Below are positions 8,080-19,108 of a stretch of DNA of 62,223 nucleotides, piece by piece. Within the stretch, counting starts at the first letter, position 1; the number at the start of each line of letters is the position of its first letter. The position numbers were made by a program, and so were the translations under genes. This stretch comes from Ruminococcus sp. zg-924 (GTDB lineage Bacteria; Bacillota; Clostridia; Oscillospirales; Acutalibacteraceae): assembly GCF_024433635.1 (NCBI RefSeq), contig NZ_WNJZ01000015.1, positions 1 through 62,223 on the forward strand, read 5' to 3'. The notes below the pieces were generated by a model. It was given only the letters and a program-made list of their open reading frames with translations, ran no database searches and had not been told where the DNA came from.

Positions 8080-9834
8080 ATGATTAAAAAGCTTATGCAC
8101 AGTATCAGAGAATACAAGCTTCCTACTATTCTCACCCCTGTGCTTGTCTCCTTAGAGGTGGCAATGGAGGTTATAATACCTCTGCTTATGTCAATGCTGA
8201 TTGATTACGGTATTGAAAGAAATAATATGGACTATATTATCAATATGGGCTTACTGCTTGTTGCTTGTGCAATATTGTCACTGTTTTTCGGCGCAATGGC
8301 AGGTGCAACGGCGGCTAAAGCGTCAGCCGGATTTGCAAAAAATCTGCGCCACGATATGTTCTATACTCTACAGGATTTTTCGTTCCGCAATATCGACAAC
8401 TTCTCAAACTCAAGCATTATAACACGTCTTACAACAGACGTTACAAATGTTCAGAACGCCTATCAGATGATTACACGTATGGCGGTGAGAAGCCCTATTA
8501 TGCTTGCTTTCTCGCTTGTAATGTCGTTTAGTATCAATCCCGGTATGGCGCTTATTTTTGTAGGTGTAATTCCGATTTTGCTTGTCGGTATGATTATAAT
8601 TGTAAAGATTGCAAGACCTGCCTTTGAGCGAGTGTTCAAGACCTATGATAAGATGAACAACGTTGTCGGCGAGAACTTAAGAGGAATAAGGGTTGTAAAG
8701 GCGTATGTGCGTGAAGACCTGGAAACACAGAAATTCCGTAAGGTGTCGGGCGATATATACAAGAACTTCACACTTGCACAAAAAGCGCTTATCACCTGTA
8801 TGCCGCTTATGATGCTATGCATTTACGCATGTATGCTTCTTATATCTTGGTTCGGCGCAGGAAAAATTGTTGATTCGGGCAACGACCCGGCCGTTGGCTT
8901 CACAACGGGTCAGCTTATGAGCCTTGTATCATACGCCATGCAGATTCTTATGAGCCTTATGATGCTCGCTATGGTGTTTGTTATGATAATAATGTCAAGA
9001 GCCTCGGCAGAGAGAGTTGTTGAGCTGCTTGACGAAAAGAGCGACATTAAAGACTGCGATAATCCGATTTTTATTATTAAAGACGGCTCAATAAGGTTTG
9101 ACAATGTGAGCTTTTCTTACGGCAAGGAAAGCAACGCAAAGCCTTGCCTGAGTGATATTAACCTTGATATTAAGTCGGGCGAAACAGTCGGTATCATTGG
9201 CGGTACCGGCTCGTCAAAATCAAGCCTTGTTCAGCTTATTCCGAGGCTTTATGACGTAAACGGCGGCGCCGTTTATGTAGGCGGAGTGAACGTAAAAAAA
9301 TACGACATAGAGTCGCTGAGAAGCGAGGTAGCAATGGTGCTGCAAAAGAACGTACTGTTCTCAGGCACTGTAAGCGATAATATTCGTTGGGGCGACGAAC
9401 ACGCAACTCAGCAGGAGGTTGAGCGTGTTTGTAAGCTTGCGCAAGCTGACGAGTTTATCCGTCAAATGCCTGACGGATATGACACTATGATAGAGCAGGG
9501 TGGCTCTAATGTTTCGGGCGGTCAAAGACAAAGACTTTGTATTGCAAGGGCTTTGCTGAAAAAGCCGAAGATAATTATTCTTGATGATTCAACAAGTGCG
9601 GTAGACACAAGGACAGACGCACTTATCAGAGAGGCTTTCGCAAACGAAATTCCCGACACCACAAAGCTCATTATCGCTCAGAGAATTTCATCAGTCCAGC
9701 ATGCTGATAAGATTGTTGTAATGGACAACGGAAAAATAATTGCTGTCGGCACTCATGAGGAGCTGATGAAAAACAACGAGATTTACCGTGAAATTTATAT
9801 CTCACAGCAGAAGGGCGGTGACGAGGATGAATAA
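8080..9834 (+). CDS. ABC exporter half-transporter, subunit with degenerate ATP site
   Basis: 584-aa fusion of a six-helix exporter domain (~15-310) and an ATPase domain (~335-575). Walker A is altered (GGTGSSKSS, with Ser where Gly is usual), the signature is intact (VSGGQRQR), Walker B carries Asp in place of the catalytic Glu (IIILDDSTSAVD), and the switch His is replaced by Gln (IIAQRISS). These are the usual losses in the catalytically dead half of heterodimeric exporters such as BmrCD or LmrCD. The next gene overlaps it by 8 nt and supplies the complementary half. Substrate (drug, peptide, lipid) cannot be told. Confidence 0.93.
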   Translation: MIKKLMHSIREYKLPTILTPVLVSLEVAMEVIIPLLMSMLIDYGIERNNMDYIINMGLLLVACAILSLFFGAMAGATAAKASAGFAKNLRHDMFYTLQDFSFRNIDNFSNSSIITRLTTDVTNVQNAYQMITRMAVRSPIMLAFSLVMSFSINPGMALIFVGVIPILLVGMIIIVKIARPAFERVFKTYDKMNNVVGENLRGIRVVKAYVREDLETQKFRKVSGDIYKNFTLAQKALITCMPLMMLCIYACMLLISWFGAGKIVDSGNDPAVGFTTGQLMSLVSYAMQILMSLMMLAMVFVMIIMSRASAERVVELLDEKSDIKDCDNPIFIIKDGSIRFDNVSFSYGKESNAKPCLSDINLDIKSGETVGIIGGTGSSKSSLVQLIPRLYDVNGGAVYVGGVNVKKYDIESLRSEVAMVLQKNVLFSGTVSDNIRWGDEHATQQEVERVCKLAQADEFIRQMPDGYDTMIEQGGSNVSGGQRQRLCIARALLKKPKIIILDDSTSAVDTRTDALIREAFANEIPDTTKLIIAQRISSVQHADKIVVMDNGKIIAVGTHEELMKNNEIYREIYISQQKGGDEDE

Positions 9835-11731
9835 ACAGCAAAGAGCCGCTAGGGCAGCGGCGGCAAGCCGAGGCAAAAAAGTAAGCGGCAAAACGATTAA
9901 AAGGCTTATGGAGTATGTCAGAAAATACAAGGCTTCGTTCGTTGTCGTTGTCGTATGTATTATACTTAGCGCTGTAACAGGCGTTATCGGCTCTATGTTT
10001 TTGCAGGTTGTTATTGATGACTATATAACGCCTCTGCTCAAGCAGGCTGTACCCGATTTTTCAGAGCTTTTCAGAGCAATTTTAATTATGGCGGGAATTT
10101 ACCTTATCGGCGTAGTCGCAACCTTATTATACAACAGGATAATGATTATAATTTCCGAGGGTACTATAAAAAGATTGCGTGACGAGATGTTCGAGCATAT
10201 GCAGTCCTTGCCTATTAAATACTTCGATACTCACGCATTTGGCGACACTATGAGCCGTTTTTCAAACGATACCGATACGCTGCGCCAGATGATTTCGCAG
10301 AGTATTCCTCAGGTTATGTCATCTCTTATAACAATAGTTGCCGTTTTGGCAGCTATGATTATGACAAGCTGGGCGCTTACACTGCTGACCCTTGCGTTTG
10401 TTGTATTAATGATTTTTGTTACGGGCAGAATCGGCGGCAAAAGCGGAAGCTACTTTGCAAAACAGCAAGAGGATCTCGGCATTGTAAACGGCTATATTGA
10501 CGAAATGGTAAACGGTCAGAAGGTAGTCAAGGTTTTCTGCCACGAAGAAAAGTCAAAGCAGGAGTTTGACGCACTCAATGAAAAGCTTTGCAAAAGCGCA
10601 ACAGCGGCTCATACATTTGCAAATATTCTTATGCCGATAATGGGCAACCTCGGTAACCTGCTGTATGTTGTTATCGCAATAGCAGGCGGTGCGTTTGCAC
10701 TTTCCGGTTTTGGAGGATTGACTCTTGGCGGCATAGCAGCGTTTTTGCAGCTAAGCCGTAGCTTTACAAACCCGATAACTCAGGTTTCTCAGCAGATAAA
10801 TATGGTTGTAATGGCTTTAGCAGGTGCAGACAGAATTTTTGAGCTGATGGATGAGCAGCCTGAAGAGGATCACGGCTATGTAACGCTTGTAAATGCACAA
10901 TACAATAAGAGCGGCGAGCTTTGCGAGGCTGAGATGAATACAGGTATCTGGGCTTGGAAGCATCCGCATGAGGACGGCAGCGTTACCTATACAAGACTTC
11001 AGGGTAAGGTCGAGTTTTTTGACGTTGACTTTGGTTATGACGAGAAAAAGACGGTGCTTCACAATGTAACCCTTGAGGCAAAGCCGGGTCAGAAGCTTGC
11101 CTTTGTCGGCTCGACAGGCGCAGGCAAAACAACAATAACAAACCTTATCAACCGCTTTTATGACATTGCAGACGGTAAGATAAGATATGATGACATAAAC
11201 ATCAACAAGATTAAAAAGAGCGATTTAAGACGGTCACTCGGTATGGTTTTGCAGGATACAAACCTGTTCACGGGAACAATAAGAGAGAATATCCGTTACG
11301 GCAATCTGAATGCTACTGATGAAGAGGTGTATGCGGCGGCAAGGCTTGCAAACGCCGACACGTTTATCAATCAGCTTCCGCACGGTTATGATACGGTTAT
11401 ATCGGGTGACGGCGGAAGCCTGTCACAGGGTCAGTGCCAGCTTATTGCGATAGCAAGAGCGGCTGTTGCAGACCCGCCTGTTATGATTCTTGACGAGGCA
11501 ACCTCCTCAATCGACACAAGAACCGAGTCTATTGTTCAAAGCGGTATGGATGCGCTTATGTCAGGCAGAACGGTGTTTGTTATAGCGCACAGGCTGAGCA
11601 CTGTCAGAAATTCTGATGTTATAATGGTGCTTGAGCAAGGCAGAATTATAGAGCGTGGCAATCACGAACAGCTCATAGCGGAAAGGGGCAAGTATTACAG
11701 CCTTTACACAGGCGCATTTGAGCTGGATTGA
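9827..11731 (+). CDS. ABC exporter half-transporter, catalytic subunit
   Basis: 634-aa partner of the preceding protein. Walker A is canonical (GSTGAGKTT), Walker B ends in DEATSS, and the switch motif AHRLST keeps His, but the signature reads LSQGQ instead of LSGGQ. One composite site (this Walker A/B with the partner's VSGGQ) is therefore catalytic and the other is degenerate. A ~45-residue insertion between membrane and ATPase domains (GYVTLVNAQYNKSG ... EDGSVTYTRLQG) is seen in this subfamily. The open frame begins at 9788, but the ATG at 9827 preceded by ACGAGG and overlapping the upstream stop is the likely start. Confidence 0.93.
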   Translation: MNKQQRAARAAAASRGKKVSGKTIKRLMEYVRKYKASFVVVVVCIILSAVTGVIGSMFLQVVIDDYITPLLKQAVPDFSELFRAILIMAGIYLIGVVATLLYNRIMIIISEGTIKRLRDEMFEHMQSLPIKYFDTHAFGDTMSRFSNDTDTLRQMISQSIPQVMSSLITIVAVLAAMIMTSWALTLLTLAFVVLMIFVTGRIGGKSGSYFAKQQEDLGIVNGYIDEMVNGQKVVKVFCHEEKSKQEFDALNEKLCKSATAAHTFANILMPIMGNLGNLLYVVIAIAGGAFALSGFGGLTLGGIAAFLQLSRSFTNPITQVSQQINMVVMALAGADRIFELMDEQPEEDHGYVTLVNAQYNKSGELCEAEMNTGIWAWKHPHEDGSVTYTRLQGKVEFFDVDFGYDEKKTVLHNVTLEAKPGQKLAFVGSTGAGKTTITNLINRFYDIADGKIRYDDININKIKKSDLRRSLGMVLQDTNLFTGTIRENIRYGNLNATDEEVYAAARLANADTFINQLPHGYDTVISGDGGSLSQGQCQLIAIARAAVADPPVMILDEATSSIDTRTESIVQSGMDALMSGRTVFVIAHRLSTVRNSDVIMVLEQGRIIERGNHEQLIAERGKYYSLYTGAFELD

Positions 11732-11752
11732 TATATTTTAATCTAAAGAACA

Positions 11753-11790
11753 AAAAGGCTATGAATTCATTTGCGGATTCATAGCCTTTT
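11753..11790. terminator. Bidirectional terminator
   Basis: AAAAGGCTATGAAT (11753-11766) and ATTCATAGCCTTTT (11777-11790) form a 14-bp perfect stem with a 10-nt loop, U-rich on both strands. It separates the ABC exporter from the convergent iorB. Confidence 0.85.
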
Positions 11791-11811
11791 ATCTTGTGTT
11801 ATAGTTAATTT

Positions 11812-12387
11812 TTACTGATTATAGCCCAACTCAAATGCCTTAATATTAAGCTCCAAGAACTTCGACGGAACTGTCTGCTTTACGGTGTCAATCCAAACCT
11901 GCTTTTCAATGTCGGTTTGCTTTGCAAGCATTCCCATAAGCACTACGTTTACAGCCTTAACGCTGCCTGCTTGTTCGGCAAGGCTCAAAGCGTCGGCTGA
12001 GATAACCTCAACGCCGAGTGACTTAATCTGTCCGAGTACATCATCCGGATAAACAGCGTTACCCGTTACAACAGGCATCGGGTCAATCTGCTGTGTGTTT
12101 ACAATGATTTTTCCGCTCTTTTTAAGATATGGCAAAAATCTTGCAGCTTCCAGAGCTTCAAACGAGAGAATAAGGTCAGCCTCGCCCAGCTCTATGATAG
12201 GGGAAGAAACGCTTTCTCCGTAGCGTACATATGTAACAACCGAGCCGCCTCTTTGGCTCATTCCGTGAACCTCTGAAACCTTAACGTCATAGTCACGGCT
12301 TAAAAGAGCATTGCCCAAAAGTCGGCTTGCAAGCAATGTTCCCTGACCGCCTACGCCGACGATTAAAACTGATTTTACATCGTTCAT
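11812..12387 (-). CDS. iorB: Indolepyruvate ferredoxin oxidoreductase beta subunit
   Basis: 191-aa gamma-type domain of 2-oxoacid:ferredoxin oxidoreductases. With IorA it decarboxylates aryl pyruvates from aromatic amino acids (or forms them in reverse) using CoA and ferredoxin in the cytoplasm. The N-terminus VLIVGVGGQGTLLASRLLG and the HGMSQRGGSVVTYVRYG motif are diagnostic. AAAGGATTGATCAT precedes the ATG. It follows iorA by 39 nt on the same strand and shares its promoter. Confidence 0.94.
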   Translation of the reverse strand: MNDVKSVLIVGVGGQGTLLASRLLGNALLSRDYDVKVSEVHGMSQRGGSVVTYVRYGESVSSPIIELGEADLILSFEALEAARFLPYLKKSGKIIVNTQQIDPMPVVTGNAVYPDDVLGQIKSLGVEVISADALSLAEQAGSVKAVNVVLMGMLAKQTDIEKQVWIDTVKQTVPSKFLELNIKAFELGYNQ

Positions 12388-12426
12388 ATATGATCAATCC
12401 TTTCGGTATTGTTCTGATTAATTTGT

Positions 12427-14154
12427 TTATTCAACGATAGCAGACTTCTTGCAAAGGCTCTCGCAAACTCCGCAGCCAACGCACTGCATCTGGTCAATCT
12501 GTGCCTTGCCGTCCTTAATGCTGATTGCCGGACAGCCGATTGACAGGCACATTTTGCAGCCAACGCACTTATCCGATTCAATACGAAGCGGCGGATTATG
12601 CTTAACGTATTTCAAAAGCGCACACGGTCTTCTTGAAATAACTACGGACGGGCCGTCCTTTTCAAGCTGCTCTTTGATAACTGCGATTGTTTCTTCAAGA
12701 TTATACGGGTCGCACACAGCAACATTGTCAATGCCGACAGCGTGGCAAAGGCTTTCAAGATTTACGGCTGACGCAGGGTCTCCCTTAATTGTGTAACCTG
12801 TGGTCGGGTTCTGCTGATGACCCGTCATACCTGTAATTGAGTTGTCAAGCACTATTACAACCGAGTTTGTTGCGTTGTAGGCTATGTCGATAAGACCTGT
12901 AACGCCCGAATGCATAAAGGTTGAATCACCGATAACGGCAACCGACTTTTTCTCGCTCTGCGCACCTCTTGCAAGATTGAAGCCGTGCAGAGCAGAAACA
13001 GATGCGCCCATACATACGCAGGTGTCCATCATAGCAAGCGGAGCTGATGCACCGAGAGTGTAACAGCCGATGTCACCGCTTACATAAACCTTTAGCTTTT
13101 TAAGTGCATAGAATAAGCCTCTGTGAGGACAGCCACAGCACATAACAGGTGGGCGAACGGGAATATTTGTATCAAGGGATAAACAGTCGGGCTTTTTACC
13201 CAAGATAAGCTCTTTGACTGTGTTCTGTGAGAACTCGCCGCAAAGCGAGAACAGCTCCTTGCCAATAGGGTTAAGACCTATCTTGCGGCAGTGCGATTCA
13301 ATGAAATCGTCAAGCTCCTCTATAACATAAAGCTTATCTACCTTAGCTGCAAAGTCCTTGATAAGCTTTTCAGGCAGCGGATAAATCATACCGAGCTTCA
13401 GGTATGACGCCTTGTTGCCCAAAGCCTCTTTAGCGTATTGGTAGCAGTCGCCTGCGGCTATAATGCCTATTGAGGTGTCATTCATTTCAATGCGGTTGAA
13501 ATCTGCTTTCTCGGCAAAATCACGCAGCTTTTCTGTTCTTTGCTCAACAAAAACGTGTCTGCCCTTTGCAAATGCAGGCAGCATTACGTTTTTCTGCGGA
13601 TTTTTCTTGTATTCCTTAAGCGGCAGCTCTGTTCTGTCCTCAATTTCAACAAGACTTCTTGAATGTGCTATTCTTGTTGTAAGGCGCAGAACAACCGGAG
13701 TGTCATATTCCTCGCTAAGCTCATACGCAAGCTTTGTAAAGCGTTTACATTCAGCGGAGTCAGCAGGCTCCAACATAGGAACCTTAGCCGCCTTTGCGTA
13801 GTTTCGTGAGTCCTGCTCATTCTGAGAGGAATGCATACCCGGGTCGTCGGCAACGGCAAGCATCATACCGCCGTTTACACCTATGTAGCTCATTGTGAAG
13901 AAGGGGTCGGCGGCTACGTTGAGTCCGACGTGTTTCATACCACAGAAGCTTCTCGCTCCTGCAAAGCAAGCACCTGCGGCAGTCTCAGCTGCTACCTTTT
14001 CATTCGGCGCCCATTCACAGCGGATTTCATCGTACTTCGCCGCATTCTCGGTTATTTCGGTGCTTGGCGTACCGGGATAGCTTGACGCAACCCGAACGCC
14101 TGCTTCATAAAGTCCTCTGGCAACAGCCTCGTTGCCAAGCATTAGCTTTTTCAT
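12427..14154 (-). CDS. iorA: Indolepyruvate ferredoxin oxidoreductase alpha subunit
   Basis: 575-aa thiamine-diphosphate enzyme. The N-terminal pyrimidine-binding domain begins with MLGNEAVARGLYEAGVRVASSYPGTPSTEI; the central domain has the ThDP motif GDSTFMHSGVTGLIDIAYN (~410-430); the C-terminus is a two-cluster ferredoxin domain (CVGCKMCLSIGCP and CVGCGVCESLCK). Oxygen-sensitive Fe-S centres and use of ferredoxin fit an anaerobe. AAAGGTGG precedes the ATG. A minus-strand promoter is plausible upstream (TTGTTA-16-TATAAG), but the gene's regulation is not otherwise visible. Confidence 0.96.
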   Translation of the reverse strand: MKKLMLGNEAVARGLYEAGVRVASSYPGTPSTEITENAAKYDEIRCEWAPNEKVAAETAAGACFAGARSFCGMKHVGLNVAADPFFTMSYIGVNGGMMLAVADDPGMHSSQNEQDSRNYAKAAKVPMLEPADSAECKRFTKLAYELSEEYDTPVVLRLTTRIAHSRSLVEIEDRTELPLKEYKKNPQKNVMLPAFAKGRHVFVEQRTEKLRDFAEKADFNRIEMNDTSIGIIAAGDCYQYAKEALGNKASYLKLGMIYPLPEKLIKDFAAKVDKLYVIEELDDFIESHCRKIGLNPIGKELFSLCGEFSQNTVKELILGKKPDCLSLDTNIPVRPPVMCCGCPHRGLFYALKKLKVYVSGDIGCYTLGASAPLAMMDTCVCMGASVSALHGFNLARGAQSEKKSVAVIGDSTFMHSGVTGLIDIAYNATNSVVIVLDNSITGMTGHQQNPTTGYTIKGDPASAVNLESLCHAVGIDNVAVCDPYNLEETIAVIKEQLEKDGPSVVISRRPCALLKYVKHNPPLRIESDKCVGCKMCLSIGCPAISIKDGKAQIDQMQCVGCGVCESLCKKSAIVE

Positions 14155-14291
14155 TATATACCACCTTTGTCAATAAAACGATTATTCATCTTATATTGTA
14201 TCAAAATAATGTAACAAGTGCAAGATAATTGTGGCAATTTGTGTTAATCTTTGTGCAAAACCGAGATAAGGTTGCAAAACAAAATTAACGG

Positions 14292-14320
14292 TTGAAAAAA
14301 ATTTTAAATTAAGGTATATT
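14292..14320 (+). promoter_or_regulatory. Promoter of uvrA
   Basis: TTGAAA (14292-14297) and TATATT (14315-14320) with 17-nt spacing, 59 nt before the uvrA start. I saw no clear LexA/DinR box (GAAC-N4-GTTC type) around it. Confidence 0.6.
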
Positions 14321-14378
14321 TAAGAATAGGTAACAGAACAAACATTCGGATAACAGAATCTCTGAAAGGATGGGTTAA

Positions 14379-17204
14379 ATGGCTGAAAAGAATATTATTG
14401 TAAGGGGTGCAAACGAGCATAACCTTAAAAATATAGATGTTGAAATTCCGAGGGATAAGCTGGTGGTGTTGACCGGCCTTTCCGGTTCGGGCAAATCCTC
14501 GCTTGCCTTTGACACAATCTATGCTGAGGGACAGAGAAGATATGTTGAAAGCCTCTCGTCCTATGCAAGAATGTTTTTGGGGCAGATGGAAAAGCCTGAT
14601 GTTGAAAGCATTGAGGGCCTTTCGCCTGCCATATCAATAGACCAGAAAACAACCTCAAAGAATCCCCGCTCAACAGTCGGCACGGTTACTGAGATTTATG
14701 ATTATCTTCGCCTTTTGTACGCAAGAATAGGTATTCCGCACTGTCCCGAATGTGGCAGAGAGATAAAACAGCAGACCATAGACCAGATTGTTGACAGGGT
14801 TATGACTTTGCCCGAAAGAACAAAGATTCAAATTCTTGCTCCGATTGCAAGGGGAAAAAAAGGCGAGTTCAAAAAAGAAATCGAGGCGGCAGGCAAAAGC
14901 GGCTACGCAAGAATGAGAATTGACGGGATAATATATGACCTTAGTGAAAAGATAGAGCTTGAAAAGAATAAAAAGCACAATATAGAAATTGTGGTTGACC
15001 GCCTTGTGATAAAAGAGGGCATCAACTCCCGTCTTGCCGATTCATTAGAAACCGCCGCCTCGCTTACAAAGGGGCTTGTCGTTGTTAGCGTTCAGGACGG
15101 CGAGGATATGCTGTTTTCTCAGAATTACGCCTGTCCGGAGCATGGAACGAGCATTGATGAGCTTAGCCCACGAATGTTTTCATTCAATAACCCTTTCGGT
15201 GCCTGCCCGAAATGCACAGGACTCGGCGTGTTTATGCGAGTTGACCCCGACCTTGTAATCCCTGACCGGAACAAGTCAATTGCTCAGGGCGGCATAAAGG
15301 GCAGCGGTTGGGCAATGGAGGGCAGCACGATTGCCGCAATGTACTTTGAAGCACTTGCAAAAAAACTGAAATTTTCGCTCGACACCCCGATAAAGGATTT
15401 GCCGGACGAGGTTGTGGACGTTATTCTGTACGGACTAAAGGGTGAAAAGCTAAAGGTTACAAGAAAAAATATGTACGGCACAGGCGATTATTACACTGAA
15501 TTTGAGGGAGTTATAAACAACCTTGAAAGACGCTTCAGAGAAACTCAGAGCGGCTGGATTAAGGAAGAAATAGAATCATATATGAGTGCGGTTCCGTGTG
15601 AGGAATGTAAGGGCAGAAGACTGTCAAGAATAAGCCTTGCCGTTACTGTAGGTGGTATTAATATCAGTGAGTTCTGCGACAAGTCGATAAAAGAGGCACT
15701 TGATTTTATAAATAACCTTGAGCTTACCGACAGGGAGAGAATAATAGCCGATGAAATTCTCAAGGAAATCAGACAGCGCCTTGGCTTTTTAAACAGCGTA
15801 GGTCTTGACTACCTCACGCTTTCACGGTCGTCGGGAACGCTGTCGGGCGGTGAAAGCCAGAGAATCCGCCTTGCAACACAGATAGGCTCATCGCTTATGG
15901 GTGTGCTATATATCCTTGACGAGCCGAGCATAGGACTTCATCAGCGTGACAACGACAAGCTGCTTGCCACTTTGCGAAATCTGCGTGACATAGGCAACAC
16001 TGTTATTGTGGTTGAACATGACGAGGACACAATGTACGCCGCCGATTATATTGTTGATATAGGTCCCGGTGCGGGTGTTCACGGCGGCGAGGTTGTGTGC
16101 TGCGGCGATGTTGAAACAATAAAGAAGTGCGAGCGCTCAATAACAGGACAGTATTTAAGCGGCAAGCGTAAAATCGAGCTGCCCGAAGTTCGCAGAAAGG
16201 GCAACGGATTAAAGCTGACAATAAGAGGGGCGGCACAGAACAACCTTAAGAATGTAAATGTTCAGATTCCGCTCGGTATGCTTGTTTGCGTAACAGGCGT
16301 GTCCGGTTCGGGTAAGTCATCACTTGTAAATGAGATATTATATAAGCACCTTGCCGAAAAGCTTAACGGCGCAAAGTCAAGAGCAGGAAAATTCAAGACG
16401 ATTGATGGTATCGAAAATCTCGACAAGGTAATCGACATAAACCAAAGCCCCATCGGCAGGACTCCACGCTCAAACCCTGCGACCTATACGGGAGTATTTA
16501 CTGATATAAGGGAGCTATTCGCCTCTGTTAAGGAGTCGAAAATGAGGGGGTTTACCTCAAGCAGATTTTCGTTTAATGTTAAGGGCGGCAGGTGTGAGGC
16601 TTGTCAGGGTGACGGCATTATAAAAATTGAGATGCACTTTTTGTCAGATATTTACGTTCCATGTGAGGTGTGCGGTGGTAAACGCTACAACAGAGAAACT
16701 CTTGAGGTTAAGTATAAGGATAAGTCAATTTATGATGTGCTTGAAATGACGGTTGAGGAGGGACTTGCATTCTTTGCCGATATTCCGAAAATACAGCGCA
16801 AGCTGAAAACCCTTTATGATGTTGGTTTGGGATATGTAAAAATCGGTCAGCCTGCAACAACTCTGTCAGGCGGTGAAGCACAGCGTGTTAAGCTTGCAAC
16901 CGAGCTTTCAAAGCGTTCGACAGGCAAGACAATTTATATTCTCGACGAGCCGACAACAGGACTGCACATAGCCGATGTTCACAAGCTTATCGAAGTGTTG
17001 CAAAAGCTCGTTGACGGCGGTAACACCGTTGTTGTAATAGAGCATAATCTCGACCTTATCAAGACAGCCGATTATATTATTGACTTAGGCCCGGAGGGTG
17101 GTGATGGCGGCGGCACTATTGTAGCCAAGGGAACGCCTGAACAGGTTGCAAAATGTGAAAACTCATACACAGGGCAGTATCTAAAGAAGTTATTGTCAAA
17201 ATAG
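14379..17204 (+). CDS. uvrA: Excinuclease ABC subunit UvrA
   Basis: Damage-recognition ATPase of nucleotide excision repair; a dimer loads UvrB at lesions. 941 aa, full length. Two ABC-type ATPase halves are visible: Walker [10 protein letters not shown] near the N-terminus and GVSGSGKSS near residue 645, with signatures LSGGESQR and LSGGEAQR and Walker [11 protein letters not shown] and [10 protein letters not shown]. Zinc modules are the CPEH ... CPKC and CEAC ... CEVC clusters. GAAAGGATG precedes the ATG. uvrB and uvrC are not adjacent. It is a single-gene unit followed by typA with its own promoter. Confidence 0.98.
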   Translation: MAEKNIIVRGANEHNLKNIDVEIPRDKLVVLTGLSGSGKSSLAFDTIYAEGQRRYVESLSSYARMFLGQMEKPDVESIEGLSPAISIDQKTTSKNPRSTVGTVTEIYDYLRLLYARIGIPHCPECGREIKQQTIDQIVDRVMTLPERTKIQILAPIARGKKGEFKKEIEAAGKSGYARMRIDGIIYDLSEKIELEKNKKHNIEIVVDRLVIKEGINSRLADSLETAASLTKGLVVVSVQDGEDMLFSQNYACPEHGTSIDELSPRMFSFNNPFGACPKCTGLGVFMRVDPDLVIPDRNKSIAQGGIKGSGWAMEGSTIAAMYFEALAKKLKFSLDTPIKDLPDEVVDVILYGLKGEKLKVTRKNMYGTGDYYTEFEGVINNLERRFRETQSGWIKEEIESYMSAVPCEECKGRRLSRISLAVTVGGINISEFCDKSIKEALDFINNLELTDRERIIADEILKEIRQRLGFLNSVGLDYLTLSRSSGTLSGGESQRIRLATQIGSSLMGVLYILDEPSIGLHQRDNDKLLATLRNLRDIGNTVIVVEHDEDTMYAADYIVDIGPGAGVHGGEVVCCGDVETIKKCERSITGQYLSGKRKIELPEVRRKGNGLKLTIRGAAQNNLKNVNVQIPLGMLVCVTGVSGSGKSSLVNEILYKHLAEKLNGAKSRAGKFKTIDGIENLDKVIDINQSPIGRTPRSNPATYTGVFTDIRELFASVKESKMRGFTSSRFSFNVKGGRCEACQGDGIIKIEMHFLSDIYVPCEVCGGKRYNRETLEVKYKDKSIYDVLEMTVEEGLAFFADIPKIQRKLKTLYDVGLGYVKIGQPATTLSGGEAQRVKLATELSKRSTGKTIYILDEPTTGLHIADVHKLIEVLQKLVDGGNTVVVIEHNLDLIKTADYIIDLGPEGGDGGGTIVAKGTPEQVAKCENSYTGQYLKKLLSK

Positions 17205-17213
17205 AAAAAGTTT

Positions 17214-17242
17214 TTGTCAAAATAAAGATAGTGTGATATAAT
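17214..17242 (+). promoter_or_regulatory. Promoter of typA
   Basis: TTGTCA (17214-17219) and TATAAT (17237-17242) at 17-nt spacing, inside the short uvrA-typA gap and 40 nt before the typA start. Confidence 0.7.
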
Positions 17243-17282
17243 ATAAAATTGTGAAAAAACTGAAGAAGTCAGAGGGATAGTT

Positions 17283-19100
17283 ATGGGTGAAAGAAAAGAT
17301 TTAAGGAATGTTGCAATCATTGCTCACGTTGACCACGGCAAGACAACTCTTGTTGACCAGCTTTTGCGTCAAAGCGGCGTGTTCCGAGAAAACGAGGCTG
17401 TTGCCGAGCGTGTTATGGATTCAAACGACCTTGAAAGGGAGAGAGGAATCACAATCCTTTCAAAGAACACAGCCGTAATGTATAACGGCACAAAGATAAA
17501 TATTGTTGATACGCCGGGTCACGCTGACTTTGGTGGTGAGGTTGAGCGTATTCTTATGATGGTTGACGGCGTTTTATTGCTTGTTGACGCATTTGAAGGC
17601 TGTATGCCGCAGACTCGTTTCGTGCTTAAAAAGGCTTTGAACCTTGGCAAAAAGCCGATTGTTGTGCTTAATAAAATCGACCGTCCGGGTGCAAGACCGG
17701 AGGAGGTTGTTGACGAGGTTCTTGATTTGTTCATCGAGCTTGGCGCAGATGACGAACAGCTTGAATTCCCTGTTATTTACGCCTCAGCCCGTGACGGCTT
17801 TGCTTCAACCGACCCGTATGAGCCGGGCACGGATATGAAGCCGCTGTTTGAGGCTATCATAAACGAGGTTCCTGTTCCGCAAGGCGACCTCGACGGAGAG
17901 ATGCAGATTCTTTTCTCAAATATAGATTATGACGATTATGTAGGCAGGATCGGTATCGGCAGGGTAGAGAGAGGCTCTGTAAAAACGGGTCAGAGCGCTG
18001 TTTTGTGCTGCCGTGACGGTTCAACAAAGAACGTGAAATTAACAAAGCTCTACCAGTTTGAGGGACTTAAAAGAGTTGAATGTGAGAGCGCAAGCCTTGG
18101 CGATTTGGTGTGCGTTTCCGGCATTACCGACCTCAATATAGGTGAAACCGTATGTTCACCGGACAAGGTAGAGCCGCTTCCGTTTGTAAAGATTGACGAG
18201 CCTACCGTTTCAATGATGTTTATGGTAAACAACAGCCCCTTTGCAGGCAGGGAGGGTAAGTATGTTACCTCAAGAAATATACGTGACCGTCTTTTTAAAG
18301 AGGTTGAAACAAATGTTGCGCTGAGGGTTGAGGAAACAGACTCTGCCGACACGTTCAGAGTATCGGGCAGAGGTGAGCTGCACCTTTCAATCCTTATAGA
18401 AACAATGCGCCGTGAAAACTATGAATTCCAGGTTTCAAGACCGAATGTTATTATGAAGAAAATTGACGGTGTGTTAAACGAGCCTATCGAATTCTTGATT
18501 ATAGAGGTGCCTGAGAATTATGTAGGTGCTGTTATGGAAAAGCTCGGTTCACGTAAAGCAGAGCTTGTAAATATGGGTACAAGAGAATCAGGCATTACTC
18601 ACATTGAATTTAAAATACCTGCAAGAGGTCTTATGGGCTACCGCAGTGAATTTATGACAGATACTAACGGCAACGGCATAATGAACCACGTTTTTGACGG
18701 CTACGAGCCGTTCAAGGGCGAAATTATCAGCCGTCATCAAGGCTCGCTCATAGCCTTTGAAACAGGCGAAACAACTCAGTACGGCCTTTATGCCGCACAG
18801 GAGAGAGGCAGACTCTTTATAGGAGCAGGCGTGCCTGTTTACGAGGGTATGATTTGCGGTGCAAGCCCGAAGGCTGAAGATTTGGTAGTAAATGTTTGCA
18901 AGAAAAAGCATATGACAAACACCCGTGCATCAGGCTCCGACGATGCGCTCAAGCTTACACCGCACACTGTGTTGAGCTTGGAGCAGTGCCTTGAATTCAT
19001 CGCTGATGATGAGCTTGTTGAGGTAACGCCGAGCAGCATAAGAATGAGAAAAACTATTCTCAATAAAGAGCAACGTATGAAAAAACAGTTTAAGGGCTGA
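17283..19100 (+). CDS. typA: Ribosome-associated translational GTPase TypA/BipA
   Basis: EF-G-like GTPase of 605 aa that acts on the ribosome, mainly in 50S assembly and stress or cold adaptation. G1 (AHVDHGKTT), G2 (RERGITI), G3 ([11 protein letters not shown]) and G4 (NKID) are all present in the first 140 residues; the C-terminal domain ends in the family-typical [23 protein letters not shown] precedes the ATG. The downstream exonuclease gene starts 9 nt after its stop, so both are probably on one mRNA. Confidence 0.98.
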   Translation: MGERKDLRNVAIIAHVDHGKTTLVDQLLRQSGVFRENEAVAERVMDSNDLERERGITILSKNTAVMYNGTKINIVDTPGHADFGGEVERILMMVDGVLLLVDAFEGCMPQTRFVLKKALNLGKKPIVVLNKIDRPGARPEEVVDEVLDLFIELGADDEQLEFPVIYASARDGFASTDPYEPGTDMKPLFEAIINEVPVPQGDLDGEMQILFSNIDYDDYVGRIGIGRVERGSVKTGQSAVLCCRDGSTKNVKLTKLYQFEGLKRVECESASLGDLVCVSGITDLNIGETVCSPDKVEPLPFVKIDEPTVSMMFMVNNSPFAGREGKYVTSRNIRDRLFKEVETNVALRVEETDSADTFRVSGRGELHLSILIETMRRENYEFQVSRPNVIMKKIDGVLNEPIEFLIIEVPENYVGAVMEKLGSRKAELVNMGTRESGITHIEFKIPARGLMGYRSEFMTDTNGNGIMNHVFDGYEPFKGEIISRHQGSLIAFETGETTQYGLYAAQERGRLFIGAGVPVYEGMICGASPKAEDLVVNVCKKKHMTNTRASGSDDALKLTPHTVLSLEQCLEFIADDELVEVTPSSIRMRKTILNKEQRMKKQFKG

Positions 19101-19108
19101 TTAGGCGT

